The notes: a model not told the origin generated them from the sequence alone. A stretch of 64,000 bases of DNA from Nevskia sp. (GCA_023229645.1 JALNYU010000009.1:1-64000); one strand, 5' to 3'. Shown: positions 38,563 through 47,900, numbered from the stretch's first letter. Numbers and translations: made by a program.

Positions 38563-38967
38563 TCATAAAAGGTCTTTCCGTAGGCAAGGTGCTGTGATTG
38601 CCAGCAACGAGGTTAACCCGCAGTCCCACGTCGGCTGGAGCGCCTGGTTGGGCCAGCACATTTTTGCGCCCCCCTGCTTCGCCTCTGGTAAAGACTTGTC
38701 TTTGAGTGCGAGAAGGATGACTAAGCCAATGATGCTTAGTAGCGGCAGCAGAACGCCAAGCCAGCCAGAACGACTCTTTGCCTTAGCGAACGCCCAGAAG
38801 AAGACAACGATAGACGTACCGATGGTAGCCATGAGAGCCGGCGGTGCGCCGCCAGGCCCCCAAACGTTGCCGGTGGCAGACCCTTGACCGAGATAGACGA
38901 TGGCACCGAACGCGACGCCAGCCACGCCGAGTGCCCCCATAGCGATATTGCGATAAGACTGGATCAT
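38563..38967 (-). CDS. Small membrane protein of unknown function with repeat-derived C-terminus
   Basis: A 134-residue protein with about three hydrophobic helices (about 8-28, 43-63, 70-90), preceded by AGAAGAAG and an ATG. The last about 30 residues (PNQALQPTWDCGLTS…) are the familiar translation of integron-attC-like repeat DNA seen at the ends of many unrelated proteins. The native end is probably near KDKSLPEAKQ. It is co-transcribed with the secreted protein 4 bp downstream. Confidence 0.55.
   Translation of the reverse strand: MIQSYRNIAMGALGVAGVAFGAIVYLGQGSATGNVWGPGGAPPALMATIGTSIVVFFWAFAKAKSRSGWLGVLLPLLSIIGLVILLALKDKSLPEAKQGGAKMCWPNQALQPTWDCGLTSLLAITAPCLRKDLL
38600..38654 (-). repeat. 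attC-like sequence (degenerate)
   Basis: On the minus strand the block opens with GCCCAACCAGGCGCTCCAG and closes with CGGGTTAACCTCGTTGCTGG. The order (RYYYAAC-like box, GCGCTCCAGCCGAC arm, CGGxTTAxCTC arm, GTT box) follows chromosomal-integron attC sites of Xanthomonas type. The GTTRRRY end is imperfect. No integrase gene is visible nearby. Confidence 0.35.
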
Positions 38968-39169
38968 GGCTTCTTCTCTTTAGGCCCAACGAGGCCGTAG
39001 AAAATGCCCACCAGCGCTTTCACCAAAATGCGCGAATGCGGTGATCGGCTCTAACGCCGCGTTGTTTGATCGAATTGCGATCATCTGACGACTCCATTGT
39101 CTGGCCGGCCTCGGCGGTGGCAGGGCCGTGTTGGACGATATCCTACCGTTTCTGTCTTTGCTAGGTGCT

Positions 39170-39415
39170 TCATGGCGCCTTGCCTTGCAGCTTTTGTACG
39201 TTGTGCACCAAGGCAAACAGCTTCCATTGCGCATCCACCTTGTGTCGGGTTCTGAGCGTGAATCGGCGTAGGTGGTGATTGTGCAGATTGCCGAAGACCG
39301 GTTCGACGATGCCGAGGCGTCGGCTGTACAGCAACCGCCCTTCACGGCTGTCGATTCGGGCTTTCATCGCGGTGGTTTGCGGGTGCAGGTCTTTGGTTTT
39401 GCTGCCGTCGAATGC
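39170..39415 (-). pseudogene. 3' remnant of an IS1182/IS5-type transposase
   Basis: A frame open from 39415 to the stop at 39170 reads FDGSKTKDLHPQTTAMKARID…GRLLYSRRLGIVEPVFGNLHNHHLRRFTLR, then VDAQWKLFALVHNVQKL. This is the end of an IS1182-family DDE transposase (the late E of the DDE triad is in GIVEPVFGN). An in-frame TGA stands directly upstream at 39416-39418 and the N-terminal two thirds are gone, so it is inactive. Confidence 0.8.
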
Positions 39416-39962
39416 TCATTGATAGGCGTAGACTAAGATTATGCAAGATAAATAGTGGATAATTCCAGTCTGACCCTAATTTTTTTTGACCCTAATTTTT
39501 TTGCGCCGACGATCTGATTGGCTCGACGGTGACGTGCCTGATCGTGTGCTAAAGGCGTCGGTTATAGGAAAGGTAGCACCTGCAGCGTTGGGTGGGCCGA
39601 TAAGCAGCCCGATTGGCGCAACACGCAGGATCAACAAAATTTATTTCTATATCAAAGGCGTAATACTGAATTGACCTAATTCCGTAATGACGCCTATTTT
39701 TTTGCGTGAGCGGTGTTGGTTACACTCGACCCATTCGCGCAGCTTCGTCAGCTGAAGGGATCGCGCGTTTCTAAGAGGTGGATTTGCGCGCTAGATTTCT
39801 CGTTTCCCGAGCTTAGAAAAAAATGCATTTGGCCGTAAATTCGGTAGATCAAAAGCTTTGATGTAGCCGGCTATCGTTCTTGACGAGTTCATTTCTTTGT
39901 TGTTGGCCCGCTACAGTTTTATCTCTAAGGATGTATTACAGGTGGCGAAACAGGAGAAAACA
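39416..39962. other. 547-bp gene-free stretch with a 16-bp tandem repeat
   Basis: No credible gene on either strand. At 39471-39502 the 16-mer TGACCCTAATTTTTTT occurs twice in tandem, near the cut end of the transposase remnant, and may mark the junction of a deleted mobile element. The right part should contain the promoter for the gene at 39963. Confidence 0.45.
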
Positions 39963-41243
39963 ATGTCGAAACCCAAGGAGCCGCAGAAGTCTTCCGTAAA
40001 GCCTTATCCCGAGTGGCATGAAGGTCTGCCCACCGGGCCGCAATTTGGTATCTTGTCGAAGCTCAACGGTACCTGGGTGAACTGGAAGGGTGGACCGACT
40101 GGGCTGCACACGACGATTATGCCTTCCCCAGGTACCTCATCAGAGACGATCTTTGGAGTTTTTCACTTCAAGTCGCAGGAGTACCGAGAGCAGCTCAAGT
40201 TCACTCAAGTTAATGCGCCAGTTCGCAACCGTGCTGGTTCGAATGAGCAGTTCAACGCGGCGGTGAAGTACGAGACCGCGATCGTCGACAACGACGATGC
40301 GCTCCAACACTTTGAGAACGGCATGTACTTATGGTTGGGCGACAACCAAATGCCCTGGGATCCGAAGAGCCCCTACCAAAATCCGCCGAACCTGTTCAGT
40401 CATCCTTCGAGCGTTGAATCCGTAAAGACGGACGGTGCCGAGCCAGTGCTGGGCCCGGGGCAACTTGGTCCGCAGTTCGTCCCGCCCTACTCGATCTCGC
40501 GCTCGGGGGTGATTCCTCACGGCACGACGATCCATTTGACCGGCGGCATCGCCCAAACCGATACGTCGGGCCAAGCACCAAACATCGCTCCGCTTTGGAA
40601 TCCGCCATCGCTCGCGGTCTCGCCGACGATGGGAATCAATGTGTCGACCGATCTCATCGCCGGCTCGCGCGAAAAGCCGGCCTGGACCAAGCTTCCGCGC
40701 GAAGATCAGAACCTTGACGATCCGGACCCAGGTAATCGCGGCGTTAACAGCGGGCGCGCCTATATTGAGCAGGTCTTCAATTACGACCGTTTCGGCGCCC
40801 GCTTCCCGTACACCGTACAGCCGAACCTGAAACTGACCGACGCCAACGTCGGGCTGAAATTCAAGAAATTCGATCTGATCCAGTTGGATTCACGCCACGA
40901 TACCGGTATTCAAGGCGCCACCGTCAACAACGTGATGATCGAGCGCTACTGCCGAGTCGTCCGGATGCAGTTCCGCATGTGGCTGGAACAGATCGTCGAC
41001 GAGGAGAGCGGGAAGGTCATTGATCAGCTGCAGTACGAGCAGATTGTCGACTTCGAGTTCATGTTCGGCTCCAATGGCGGCACGACCCAGTGGCCGCATA
41101 TTCAGGTCAACACGCTACGGCGCGAACAAGACATCCCTCCTGCCAAGCGCCTGCCGCCGATTCGCTTGCCGACCGAAGCCGAACCCGAGGTAAAAGGTGG
41201 CCCAGAAGCTGTCGTTTACTCGATGAAGCATGCAAAGGACTGA
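39963..41243 (+). CDS. Conserved protein of unknown function (beta-rich, possible lipid- or haem-binding type)
   Basis: A 426-residue protein. The ATG at 39963 follows AGGAGAAAACA; the frame extends to 39897 but without a ribosome site. It has no signal peptide. Two related halves look lipocalin-like: YPEWHEGLPTGPQFGILSKLNGTWVNWKGG near the start and VMIERYCRVVRMQFRMWLEQIVDEESGKVIDQLQYEQIVDFEFMFG near 330-375. The GTW motif resembles the first strand of lipocalin/nitrobindin-type barrels. I recognise it as a recurring bacterial protein but cannot name a function. It is monocistronic and shares a bidirectional terminator with clpB. Confidence 0.7.
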   Translation: MSKPKEPQKSSVKPYPEWHEGLPTGPQFGILSKLNGTWVNWKGGPTGLHTTIMPSPGTSSETIFGVFHFKSQEYREQLKFTQVNAPVRNRAGSNEQFNAAVKYETAIVDNDDALQHFENGMYLWLGDNQMPWDPKSPYQNPPNLFSHPSSVESVKTDGAEPVLGPGQLGPQFVPPYSISRSGVIPHGTTIHLTGGIAQTDTSGQAPNIAPLWNPPSLAVSPTMGINVSTDLIAGSREKPAWTKLPREDQNLDDPDPGNRGVNSGRAYIEQVFNYDRFGARFPYTVQPNLKLTDANVGLKFKKFDLIQLDSRHDTGIQGATVNNVMIERYCRVVRMQFRMWLEQIVDEESGKVIDQLQYEQIVDFEFMFGSNGGTTQWPHIQVNTLRREQDIPPAKRLPPIRLPTEAEPEVKGGPEAVVYSMKHAKD

Positions 41244-41284
41244 TGAGCAGCACGTTCCCTGCATGGCTAGTTTTCGGCTGATTG

Positions 41285-41319
41285 AAAGAAAACGCCCCGC
41301 ATTGCGGGGCGTTTTCTTT
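41285..41319. terminator. Bidirectional intrinsic terminator between convergent genes
   Basis: Perfect 16-bp stem AAAGAAAACGCCCCGC / GCGGGGCGTTTTCTTT with an ATT loop. It serves the plus-strand gene ending at 41243 and clpB ending at 41336 on the minus strand. Confidence 0.95.
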
Positions 41320-41335
41320 GCAGCGACTGACCTGG

Positions 41336-43939
41336 TTACGCCACCGCCGCAACCGCTCGAGTAAAGCGGAAGGCGCCGCCTTCTACGTCTACTTCGATTG
41401 TGTCGCCAGTCGCGAAGCGGCCGTCGAGCAGTTCGCGAGCGAGCGGATTCTCGATCAGCGTCTGGATCGCGCGCTTGAGCGGGCGAGCGCCGTAGACGGG
41501 ATCGTAGCCAGCTTCGGCGAGTTTGTTCAACGCGGCGTCGCTAAACTGGATTGCCATGCCGCGCTCGATCAAACGCTTCTTTAAGCCTTCGGTCTGGATG
41601 CCGGCGATCTGGCGGATTTGCGCCCCGGCGAGTGGCCGGAACACAACGGCCTCATCAATGCGGTTGATGAACTCAGGCCGGAAGTGTTGGCCGACGACGG
41701 TCATCACGCCTTCTTTAATTGCAGCGTAGTCACCCTTGGTCGCGTCGTTATCCATCAGCTCTTGAATCAGATGAGAGCCGAGGTTGGAGGTCATGACGAT
41801 AACGGTGTTGCGGAAATCCACGGTGCGGCCTTGGCCGTCGGTCAGGCGGCCGTCGTCTAGCACCTGCAGCAGCACGTTAAAAACGTCGGCGTGGGCTTTT
41901 TCCACTTCATCGAGCAGCACCAGCGAATACGGCCGGCGGCGCACCGCTTCAGTCAGATAGCCGCCTTCGTCGTAGCCAACGTAGCCGGGCGGCGCGCCGA
42001 TGAGGCGACTCACGGAATGCTTCTCCATGAATTCGCTCATATCGATGCGGACCATCGCTTCCTCGGTATCGAACAGGAACGTTGCTAGGGTTTTGCACAG
42101 CTCGGTTTTGCCGACGCCGGTGGGGCCGAGGAATAGGAACGAGCCGATTGGGCGGTTCGGGTCGGACAAGCCAGCGCGGGAACGGCGGATGGCGTTGGCA
42201 ACCGCAGTGAGCGCCTCGTCTTGGCCGACAACGCGGGCCCGCAGCGTATCTTCAAGGCGTAGCAATTTGTCGCGTTCGCCTTCCATCAGCTTGGTAACGG
42301 GAATCCCCGTCCAGCGGGCGACGACATCGGCGATTTCTTCTTCGCCAACGCGCGTACGCAGCAGTTCAAACTTCTGCTGGGTGGTGGTACTGGCCGCCGC
42401 AAGGCGCTTTTCCAGTTCTGGAATCTTGCCGTATTGGAGTTCGGCCATGCGTGCGAGGTCGCCGCTGCGACGGGCGGTTTCCAATTCGGTTTTGGTTCGC
42501 TCTAATTCTTCTTTAACACCGGCGCTGCCAGCGACGCTGGCTTTCTCAGCTTTCCATTTTTCTTCGAGATCGGAGTATTCGCGTTCGAGCTTGCCGATGT
42601 CTTCGTCCAAGGCAGCCCGTGAGCGCATCGCGCCCTCATCGTTTTCCTTTTTCAGGGCTTCGCGCTGAATTTTCAGCGAGATCAGGCGCCGCTCAAGGCG
42701 GTCCAGCGCTTCGGGTTTGGAATCGATTTCGATACGCACGCGGCTCGCCGCTTCGTCGACGAGATCAATCGCCTTATCGGGCAGGTTGCGGTCGGTGATG
42801 TAGCGGTGGCTGAGTTTGGCCGCCGCGATCAACGCGCCGTCGGTAATTTCGACGCCGTGATGTACCTCGTAGCGCTCCTGCAAGCCGCGCAGGATGCCGA
42901 TGGTGTCTTCAACACTCGGCTCGCCGACCAATACTTTCTGGAAGCGGCGTTCGAGCGCCGCGTCTTTTTCAATGTACTTGCGATATTCATCGAGCGTGGT
43001 GGCGCCGATGCAATGCAGCTCGCCGCGGGCGAGCGCAGGCTTCAGCATATTGCCGGCGTCCATCGAGCCTTCGGCTTTGCCTGCGCCGACCAGCGTATGG
43101 ATTTCATCAATGAACAGAATCACGGTGCCGTCGGTTTTACCGAGGTCGGCGAGCAGCGCTTTCAAGCGCTCCTCGAATTCGCCGCGGAACTTGGCGCCGG
43201 CGATCAAGGCGCCGAGATCCAGGCTGAGCAAGCGGCGATTTTTTAAGCCTTCTGGCACTTCGCCGTTGACGATGCGCTGGGCCAAGCCTTCAACAATCGC
43301 GGTTTTGCCGACGCCGGGCTCGCCGATGATCACCGGGTTGTTTTTGGTACGGCGGCTCAGCACTTGGATCACGCGGCGGATTTCTTCATCCCGGCCGATT
43401 ACCGGATCCAGCTTGCCGGATTCGGCGCGTGCAGTGAGGTCAATCGTGTATTTCTGCAGCGCCTGGCGCTGGTCTTCGGCGCCGGCGGAGTCGATTTTCT
43501 GGCCGCCGCGAATGGCTTCAATCGCCTTTTCCAGCAGTTCTTTGCGTGCACCAGCGTCGCGCAGGGCTTTGCCGAGCGTGCTTTTATCGTCGGTGGCGGC
43601 AAGCACGAACAACTCGGTGGAGATGAACGCGTCTTTGCGCTGTTGGGCGAGTTTATCGGTCATATTCAGCAGGCGCGATAAATCCTGGCCAACGCTGACG
43701 TCGCCGGTGGGATCGCCGAGTTTCGGCAACGCATCGACTGCGGCATTGAGCTTGTTGCGCAAAACGTCGATGTTGACGGCGGCTTGTTGTAGCAACGGCA
43801 GCGTCGAGCCGCCGTCTTGATCGAGCAGCGCCTGCATTAAATGCACGGGCTCAATCTGCGTATGATCGCGACCAACGGCAAGGCTTTGCGCGTCGGCGAG
43901 CGCTTCTTGAAAGCGGCTCGTTAGTTTATCCATCCGCAT
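41336..43939 (-). CDS. clpB: ClpB disaggregase (AAA+ chaperone)
   Basis: An 867-residue Hsp100 protein with the N-domain (MRMDKLTSRFQEALADAQSLAVGRDH), then NBD1 with Walker A GEPGVGKT near 205 and Walker B IHTLVG region. The long middle-domain coiled coil (about 405-525) distinguishes ClpB from ClpA/ClpV. NBD2 has Walker A GPTGVGKT near 605 and the C-terminal D2 small domain. It rescues aggregated proteins with DnaK after heat stress. It is full length and monocistronic, with a possible sigma-32 promoter upstream (43977-44004). Proximity to T6SS genes is probably coincidental, since ClpV lacks this middle domain length. Confidence 0.97.
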   Translation of the reverse strand: MRMDKLTSRFQEALADAQSLAVGRDHTQIEPVHLMQALLDQDGGSTLPLLQQAAVNIDVLRNKLNAAVDALPKLGDPTGDVSVGQDLSRLLNMTDKLAQQRKDAFISTELFVLAATDDKSTLGKALRDAGARKELLEKAIEAIRGGQKIDSAGAEDQRQALQKYTIDLTARAESGKLDPVIGRDEEIRRVIQVLSRRTKNNPVIIGEPGVGKTAIVEGLAQRIVNGEVPEGLKNRRLLSLDLGALIAGAKFRGEFEERLKALLADLGKTDGTVILFIDEIHTLVGAGKAEGSMDAGNMLKPALARGELHCIGATTLDEYRKYIEKDAALERRFQKVLVGEPSVEDTIGILRGLQERYEVHHGVEITDGALIAAAKLSHRYITDRNLPDKAIDLVDEAASRVRIEIDSKPEALDRLERRLISLKIQREALKKENDEGAMRSRAALDEDIGKLEREYSDLEEKWKAEKASVAGSAGVKEELERTKTELETARRSGDLARMAELQYGKIPELEKRLAAASTTTQQKFELLRTRVGEEEIADVVARWTGIPVTKLMEGERDKLLRLEDTLRARVVGQDEALTAVANAIRRSRAGLSDPNRPIGSFLFLGPTGVGKTELCKTLATFLFDTEEAMVRIDMSEFMEKHSVSRLIGAPPGYVGYDEGGYLTEAVRRRPYSLVLLDEVEKAHADVFNVLLQVLDDGRLTDGQGRTVDFRNTVIVMTSNLGSHLIQELMDNDATKGDYAAIKEGVMTVVGQHFRPEFINRIDEAVVFRPLAGAQIRQIAGIQTEGLKKRLIERGMAIQFSDAALNKLAEAGYDPVYGARPLKRAIQTLIENPLARELLDGRFATGDTIEVDVEGGAFRFTRAVAAVA

Positions 43940-43976
43940 TTGGAATCCTCGTTAAGACTGTAAACTGGTGCGCTTA

Positions 43977-44004
43977 AGCTGCGGCCGTGTGCAGCCGTTT
44001 CAAG
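43977..44004 (-). promoter_or_regulatory. Possible sigma-32 heat-shock promoter of clpB
   Basis: On the minus strand CTTGAAA (44004 down to 43998) matches the -35 consensus perfectly. After 13 bp, CCGCAGCT (43984 down to 43977) partly matches CCCCATNT. It lies about 40 bp upstream of the clpB ATG. Confidence 0.45.
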
Positions 44005-44148
44005 CGCGGTTACGGGTGTTGAATTCCAGCGCGTAACCCTGATCTTTGCGTTGACCTAGGTCACGAAGGGCGTTTCGCGCCCAGCCGCAGCATGAAAACG
44101 CCGTAGAATTACGGTCTTTCGACTCGCTTAATCTGACTGATCTTGATC

Positions 44149-44814
44149 ATGGCTTCCGCTTTCGACCCCAGCAGCGCCGCAGATACGAATTTCCCGAACC
44201 GAGTTCCGGTGACCACGGCGTCGGTCGCGGCATATGTTGCAGATTCCATCGCGGTGAAGGAAAAGATCCTCGCCGACGTGGACTTGCAGCAGCGTATCGT
44301 GGCCGTGGTATTGACCTGCATTGCAGCGCTGCGGCGTGGCAATAAAATCCTGACTGCGGGCAACGGCGGCTCAGCCGCAGACGCACAGCACATCGCCGCT
44401 GAGCTGGTGGCGCGTTTTGAGTTCGACCGTCCTGGCCTCGCAGCGATTGCGCTGAGCACCGATACCTCGGCGATGACAGCGATCGGCAATGATTACGGCT
44501 ATGATTTTCTGTTTGCACGGCAGCTGGAAGCGCTGGCGCGGCCAGGTGACGTTTTTATCGGCATCACCACTTCGGGCAATTCGAAGAACATCTTGAAGGC
44601 GATGGACTCCGCCGGCCGTCTTGGCGTTACCCGTGTAGCGTTGTGCGGCGAGGGCGGTAAGGTACGGGAAGTTGTTGAGCACGTACTGGCCGCACCGAGC
44701 ACGCATACGCCGCGTATACAGGAAAGCCATATCCTGATCGGCCATATTCTTTGCGCGTTATGCGAGGAGAATATGTTCCCTGAACACAAGGCCCCGAAGC
44801 CGAAAATCGGCTAA
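44149..44814 (+). CDS. GmhA-like SIS-domain phosphoheptose isomerase
   Basis: A 221-residue SIS-domain protein. The signature TAGNGGSAADAQHIAAELVARF is near residues 68-90, DTSAMTAIGNDYGYDFLFARQ follows, and GITTSGNSKNILKAM forms the second phosphate-binding loop; a late HILIGHILCALCE carries the conserved His. GmhA converts sedoheptulose 7-phosphate to D-glycero-D-manno-heptose 7-phosphate for LPS core. The same fold also includes DiaA, a DnaA-binding protein. The metal/catalytic pattern (E in AAELVARFEF, H in SHILIGH) favours isomerase. It starts at the ATG at 44149, divergent from clpB. Confidence 0.85.
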   Translation: MASAFDPSSAADTNFPNRVPVTTASVAAYVADSIAVKEKILADVDLQQRIVAVVLTCIAALRRGNKILTAGNGGSAADAQHIAAELVARFEFDRPGLAAIALSTDTSAMTAIGNDYGYDFLFARQLEALARPGDVFIGITTSGNSKNILKAMDSAGRLGVTRVALCGEGGKVREVVEHVLAAPSTHTPRIQESHILIGHILCALCEENMFPEHKAPKPKIG

Positions 44815-45008
44815 GCAGCGCGCTTTTGCGGCGATTAAGTAACGGCTCGCCTGCGGTGGCGCGAATTCACAATTTCGGAACGGCCTCGTTTGTGCATTGC
44901 CTTTGTTAATGGCGCACGACTAGGCGTGTGGCAGGCGGTTGCTACCGCGCAAACGGTCGCGATTTTCCGTTATCGTGGCCGATTACAACACCAATAAGAA
45001 GAAAGACG

Positions 45009-45728
45009 ATGACAATGACGAAGGCGTATAAGAATCAGGAATTCCTGATGGGTGAAGAAGCGCGCGGTGTGCGCATTCTTTGTGAGTACCTTGAGCCGAA
45101 AACCCGGCTTGAAGCGCATGGCGTGAATCGCGCCATTATTTTGTTCGGCTCGGCGCGCATTCGTCCGAAGCCTGCGGTTGGCCCGGATTATTACGCGCTC
45201 GCCGCGGATCTGGCTGAGCGCTTTGCCCAGTGGACGAACGCGATTCACGGCACCGACGAGCGCTTTTATCTCTGCACTGGCGGTGGTCCTGGCATCATGG
45301 AAGCGGTGCATGAAGGTGCAGCGCGGGTTGATCGCACGCTGAATATCGGTTTCAACATCTCGCTGCCGTTTGAACAGCACGTAAACCCGCACGTCGACCC
45401 TGAGTTGGCGTTTGAGTTTCACTACTTTTTCATGCGCAAGTTCTGGTTTTTGAACGTTGCCGAGGCGTTTGTGGTGTTCCCGGGCGGCTACGGCACGCTC
45501 GACGAACTATTCGAAGCGCTGACGCTGCGGCAAACCGGAAAATCGCGCCATATGCCAACGGTATTGTTCGGCAGCGAGTTCTGGAACGGCTTGATCAATT
45601 TTGATCGCCTCGCGGAGCGCGGCCTGATCAATCCGATGGATACGAAGATGCTGAAGATCGTCGATACCGTCGATGAAGCATTCGAAGCGATTACGGTGCC
45701 GCTATTGTCGCTACCGCGGCGGTTCTAA
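45009..45728 (+). CDS. LOG-family protein (Rossmann, TIGR00730-like)
   Basis: A 239-residue Rossmann-fold protein. It shows ILFGSARIRP near 40-50, the nucleotide-binding GGGPGIMEAVHEGA near 98-111, and the family motif FPGGYGTLDELFEALTLRQTGK near 160-180. LOG proteins release cytokinin-type bases from nucleotides or act as nucleotide 5'-monophosphate phosphoribohydrolases. This longer subgroup with an N-terminal about 35-residue extension is common in proteobacteria and its in vivo substrate is not settled. The ATG at 45009 follows AAGAAGAAAG. It stands alone between gmhA-like and a strong hairpin. Confidence 0.85.
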   Translation: MTMTKAYKNQEFLMGEEARGVRILCEYLEPKTRLEAHGVNRAIILFGSARIRPKPAVGPDYYALAADLAERFAQWTNAIHGTDERFYLCTGGGPGIMEAVHEGAARVDRTLNIGFNISLPFEQHVNPHVDPELAFEFHYFFMRKFWFLNVAEAFVVFPGGYGTLDELFEALTLRQTGKSRHMPTVLFGSEFWNGLINFDRLAERGLINPMDTKMLKIVDTVDEAFEAITVPLLSLPRRF

Positions 45729-45742
45729 TCGCTGGCGCCGGT

Positions 45743-45778
45743 GCTTCAGAGCGACGCTGTTGCGGCGCGCTCTGAAGC
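45743..45778. terminator. Strong hairpin between convergent genes (probable terminator)
   Basis: GCTTCAGAGCG (45743-45753) pairs perfectly with CGCTCTGAAGC (45768-45778) around a 14-nt loop, in the 76 bp between the LOG gene and the cytochrome gene. There is no T-run, so factor-independent termination is uncertain. Confidence 0.5.
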
Positions 45779-45804
45779 CGGACAGACAACTGCTGCGCGT
45801 GTGC

Positions 45805-46227
45805 TCAGGGCCGCAGGGCTTTCACCTCAGCGGCAGTTAGCGTGTCCACATAGGCATTGCCAAAGTGGCTACGCACGTAGTTGACGACTTCGACAACTTG
45901 CTCGTCGTCAAGCTGACCGCCGAACGGAGGCATTGCCCGCGAGCCTTGAACAACTTTCAGCGCCGGATACAGCGGTGACGCTAGCCGTGGGTTGCTGGCG
46001 AGCGCCGGGTAGGTAGCGGCACCGGTCGCGCCCTTGGCATCGGGCATATGGCAGCCTTGGCAAATGCTCTCGTAAAGCGCTTTGCCGGTTTTTTCTTCGA
46101 ACTTATTGCCGTTACTGAACAACGTGCCCGAAGTGAGATCCGCCTGCGCCCAAGTCGGGCTTGAGAATAAGCCGGCGGCAAGCGTAAGAATGGCACCTGC
46201 GGCGCTAAATTTTAATCGAAGCATCAT
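45805..46227 (-). CDS. Periplasmic c-type cytochrome partner of an amine oxidase
   Basis: A 140-residue protein with a signal peptide (about 1-27, cleavage near TWAQA). It has a single haem motif CQGCH near 56-60 and a probable Met ligand in SRAMPPFGG near 98. AGGAG precedes the first of two adjacent ATGs (46227). It starts 20 bp after the Tat-exported amine oxidase gene. The pair may form an amine dehydrogenase that sends electrons to the respiratory chain instead of oxygen. The electron-transfer partnership is inferred from adjacency. Confidence 0.9.
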   Translation of the reverse strand: MMLRLKFSAAGAILTLAAGLFSSPTWAQADLTSGTLFSNGNKFEEKTGKALYESICQGCHMPDAKGATGAATYPALASNPRLASPLYPALKVVQGSRAMPPFGGQLDDEQVVEVVNYVRSHFGNAYVDTLTAAEVKALRP

Positions 46228-46247
46228 GGCTTTTAGTCTCCTGCGCA

Positions 46248-47846
46248 TTAGGCGGTTACGCGCTTGTGCAGGCGCGTGATGGCGTCGATAGATGACAACA
46301 CAGCGCCTTCCTGCCAGCCTGGAATGTAAGACGCGTGCTCGCCGGCCAGGAGAACGCGGCCGTCGATTTGGCAAAGGTTTTCGTAATGCTCGGCGCGCGC
46401 TTGATCGGTCCAGACACCGAGGCAGCCGAGCGTCCACGGCACGCGGTGCCAACTTACGGCAATGCCGTTATCGAACTCGGTTTTGTATTGGGGATGAATC
46501 TGCGCGCCATATTCCACCGCTTTACGCACGCGTTCTGCGGGTGGTAACGAGGTAAATTCAAACGCGTTGGGACCGAACATATAGCCGCCGAGTAAGACAC
46601 CTTTACCTGCTTCGTGGTAACCGGTATTAGGGTAGGCGATGACGCGGATCGGCAAATCGGTATAGGTAATCCCGCCGTAGATGTGTTCGTCCTGTTCCCA
46701 AAACCGGCGCTTAAATTGGAGTCCGACTTTCGTTGAGGCGGCATACGGCACGGCATTAATTGCCGCTTGCATCTTCGGGCCGACATCAACATCAATTTGA
46801 CTCAAGATTGAAAGTGGAATCGTGCACAGGCACCAGTCGGCAGTCATGGTTTGTGGCGCGCCACCTTTTACGGTATCGACGTAGGTAACCGTTACTTTTT
46901 TAGTTTCTTGTTTAATTTGTGTGACTTTGGCGTTGTAGTGAATCAGATCACCGACTTCGCGCTTGAAGGCATCGCCGATACGGCCCATACCGCCAACGGG
47001 CTGGAATAGCATCGTTTGCATTTCATAATTCTGCCCAGCGCCAATCGCAGCCCAAAGGCGAGACTGCAAAAGTTGATCGAATGGGATAATGTTTTTCGAA
47101 TGGATCGGCACCGCGGATAGACCACCGGCCGGTGGCCTCTCAAAACCGCGCCTATCGCTGCTCTCGCGGCCCGGTGCATAGGCATAGTTTTTGTCGAGCG
47201 CACCCCAGTCTTTTAACGACTCGAGCAGCATTTCCTGATCTTCCTTGGTTACATGCTCGTCGAGCTTATTCTGCTGTGTAACTTTCGCCAGCATTTCGGC
47301 AATGTGGCCTTGATAATCCGATTGCACTTCGCGGAAGCGCCGGGGTTGGCCACCGAACGCGCGGCTGGAATGAACCATTGCGTTGTAGTTCACTTGCACA
47401 TACGGCTCCAACGCAACGCCGAGGCGGCGGCAGTAGTCGAGCAAGCCTTGATGATGATGCGGGATCCGCCAAGGGCCGGGATTAATGTAGAGGCCTTTGT
47501 CAAATTCACATTTTTGCGTAAATCCGCCGAGTTCGGTATAGCTGTCGCCACCGCGCAAGGTCCAATTCCGCCCGCCAGCGCGGTTGTTATATTCTAAAAT
47601 CTGGACTTTATAGCCAGCATTTCGCAGCTCGTAAGCCGCAACCATACCGGCGATACCAGCGCCGAGGATCAGCACTGTAGCGCCTTTGGGGTTTCCTTCT
47701 AGTTTGATCGGTCCCTGATAATTAGATGGCGTGGTCAATCCCATACCGGCCATTGCACGGTAAGAAACTGCACCGCCGGCAACGCTACCGATGAGCGTCA
47801 GTAGTTCGCGTCGGCTCATCGAAGCGGGAGCATCAGAATGTTTCAT
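46248..47846 (-). CDS. Tat-exported flavin amine oxidase (monoamine oxidase family), copy 1
   Basis: A 532-residue FAD protein with a twin-arginine signal (SRRELLTLIG at about 11-20). The FAD motif VLILGAGIAGMVAAYELRNAGYKVQILEYNNRAGGR is near 58-93, and the C-terminal FAD segment GRVLLAGEHASYIPGWQEGAVLSSIDAI near 500-525. It belongs to the amine oxidase/L-amino-acid oxidase superfamily and resembles the protein at 51452-53032 along its length (for instance the YCRxLGVALE and FQPVGGM segments). It is exported, and a cytochrome c gene follows 20 bp downstream. Substrate amine unknown. Confidence 0.9.
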   Translation of the reverse strand: MKHSDAPASMSRRELLTLIGSVAGGAVSYRAMAGMGLTTPSNYQGPIKLEGNPKGATVLILGAGIAGMVAAYELRNAGYKVQILEYNNRAGGRNWTLRGGDSYTELGGFTQKCEFDKGLYINPGPWRIPHHHQGLLDYCRRLGVALEPYVQVNYNAMVHSSRAFGGQPRRFREVQSDYQGHIAEMLAKVTQQNKLDEHVTKEDQEMLLESLKDWGALDKNYAYAPGRESSDRRGFERPPAGGLSAVPIHSKNIIPFDQLLQSRLWAAIGAGQNYEMQTMLFQPVGGMGRIGDAFKREVGDLIHYNAKVTQIKQETKKVTVTYVDTVKGGAPQTMTADWCLCTIPLSILSQIDVDVGPKMQAAINAVPYAASTKVGLQFKRRFWEQDEHIYGGITYTDLPIRVIAYPNTGYHEAGKGVLLGGYMFGPNAFEFTSLPPAERVRKAVEYGAQIHPQYKTEFDNGIAVSWHRVPWTLGCLGVWTDQARAEHYENLCQIDGRVLLAGEHASYIPGWQEGAVLSSIDAITRLHKRVTA

Positions 47847-47900
47847 GAGAGCGTCATCCCAAAAATATCGTTATTGGCACGGCCAAAATGGTACGGCAGA

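Noticed and set aside
41336..43939. ClpV (T6SS ATPase) instead of ClpB
   Set aside because: The middle domain is long (about 405-525) and the N-terminus is ClpB-like; the nearby T6SS module is only a vgrG-effector island without core genes.
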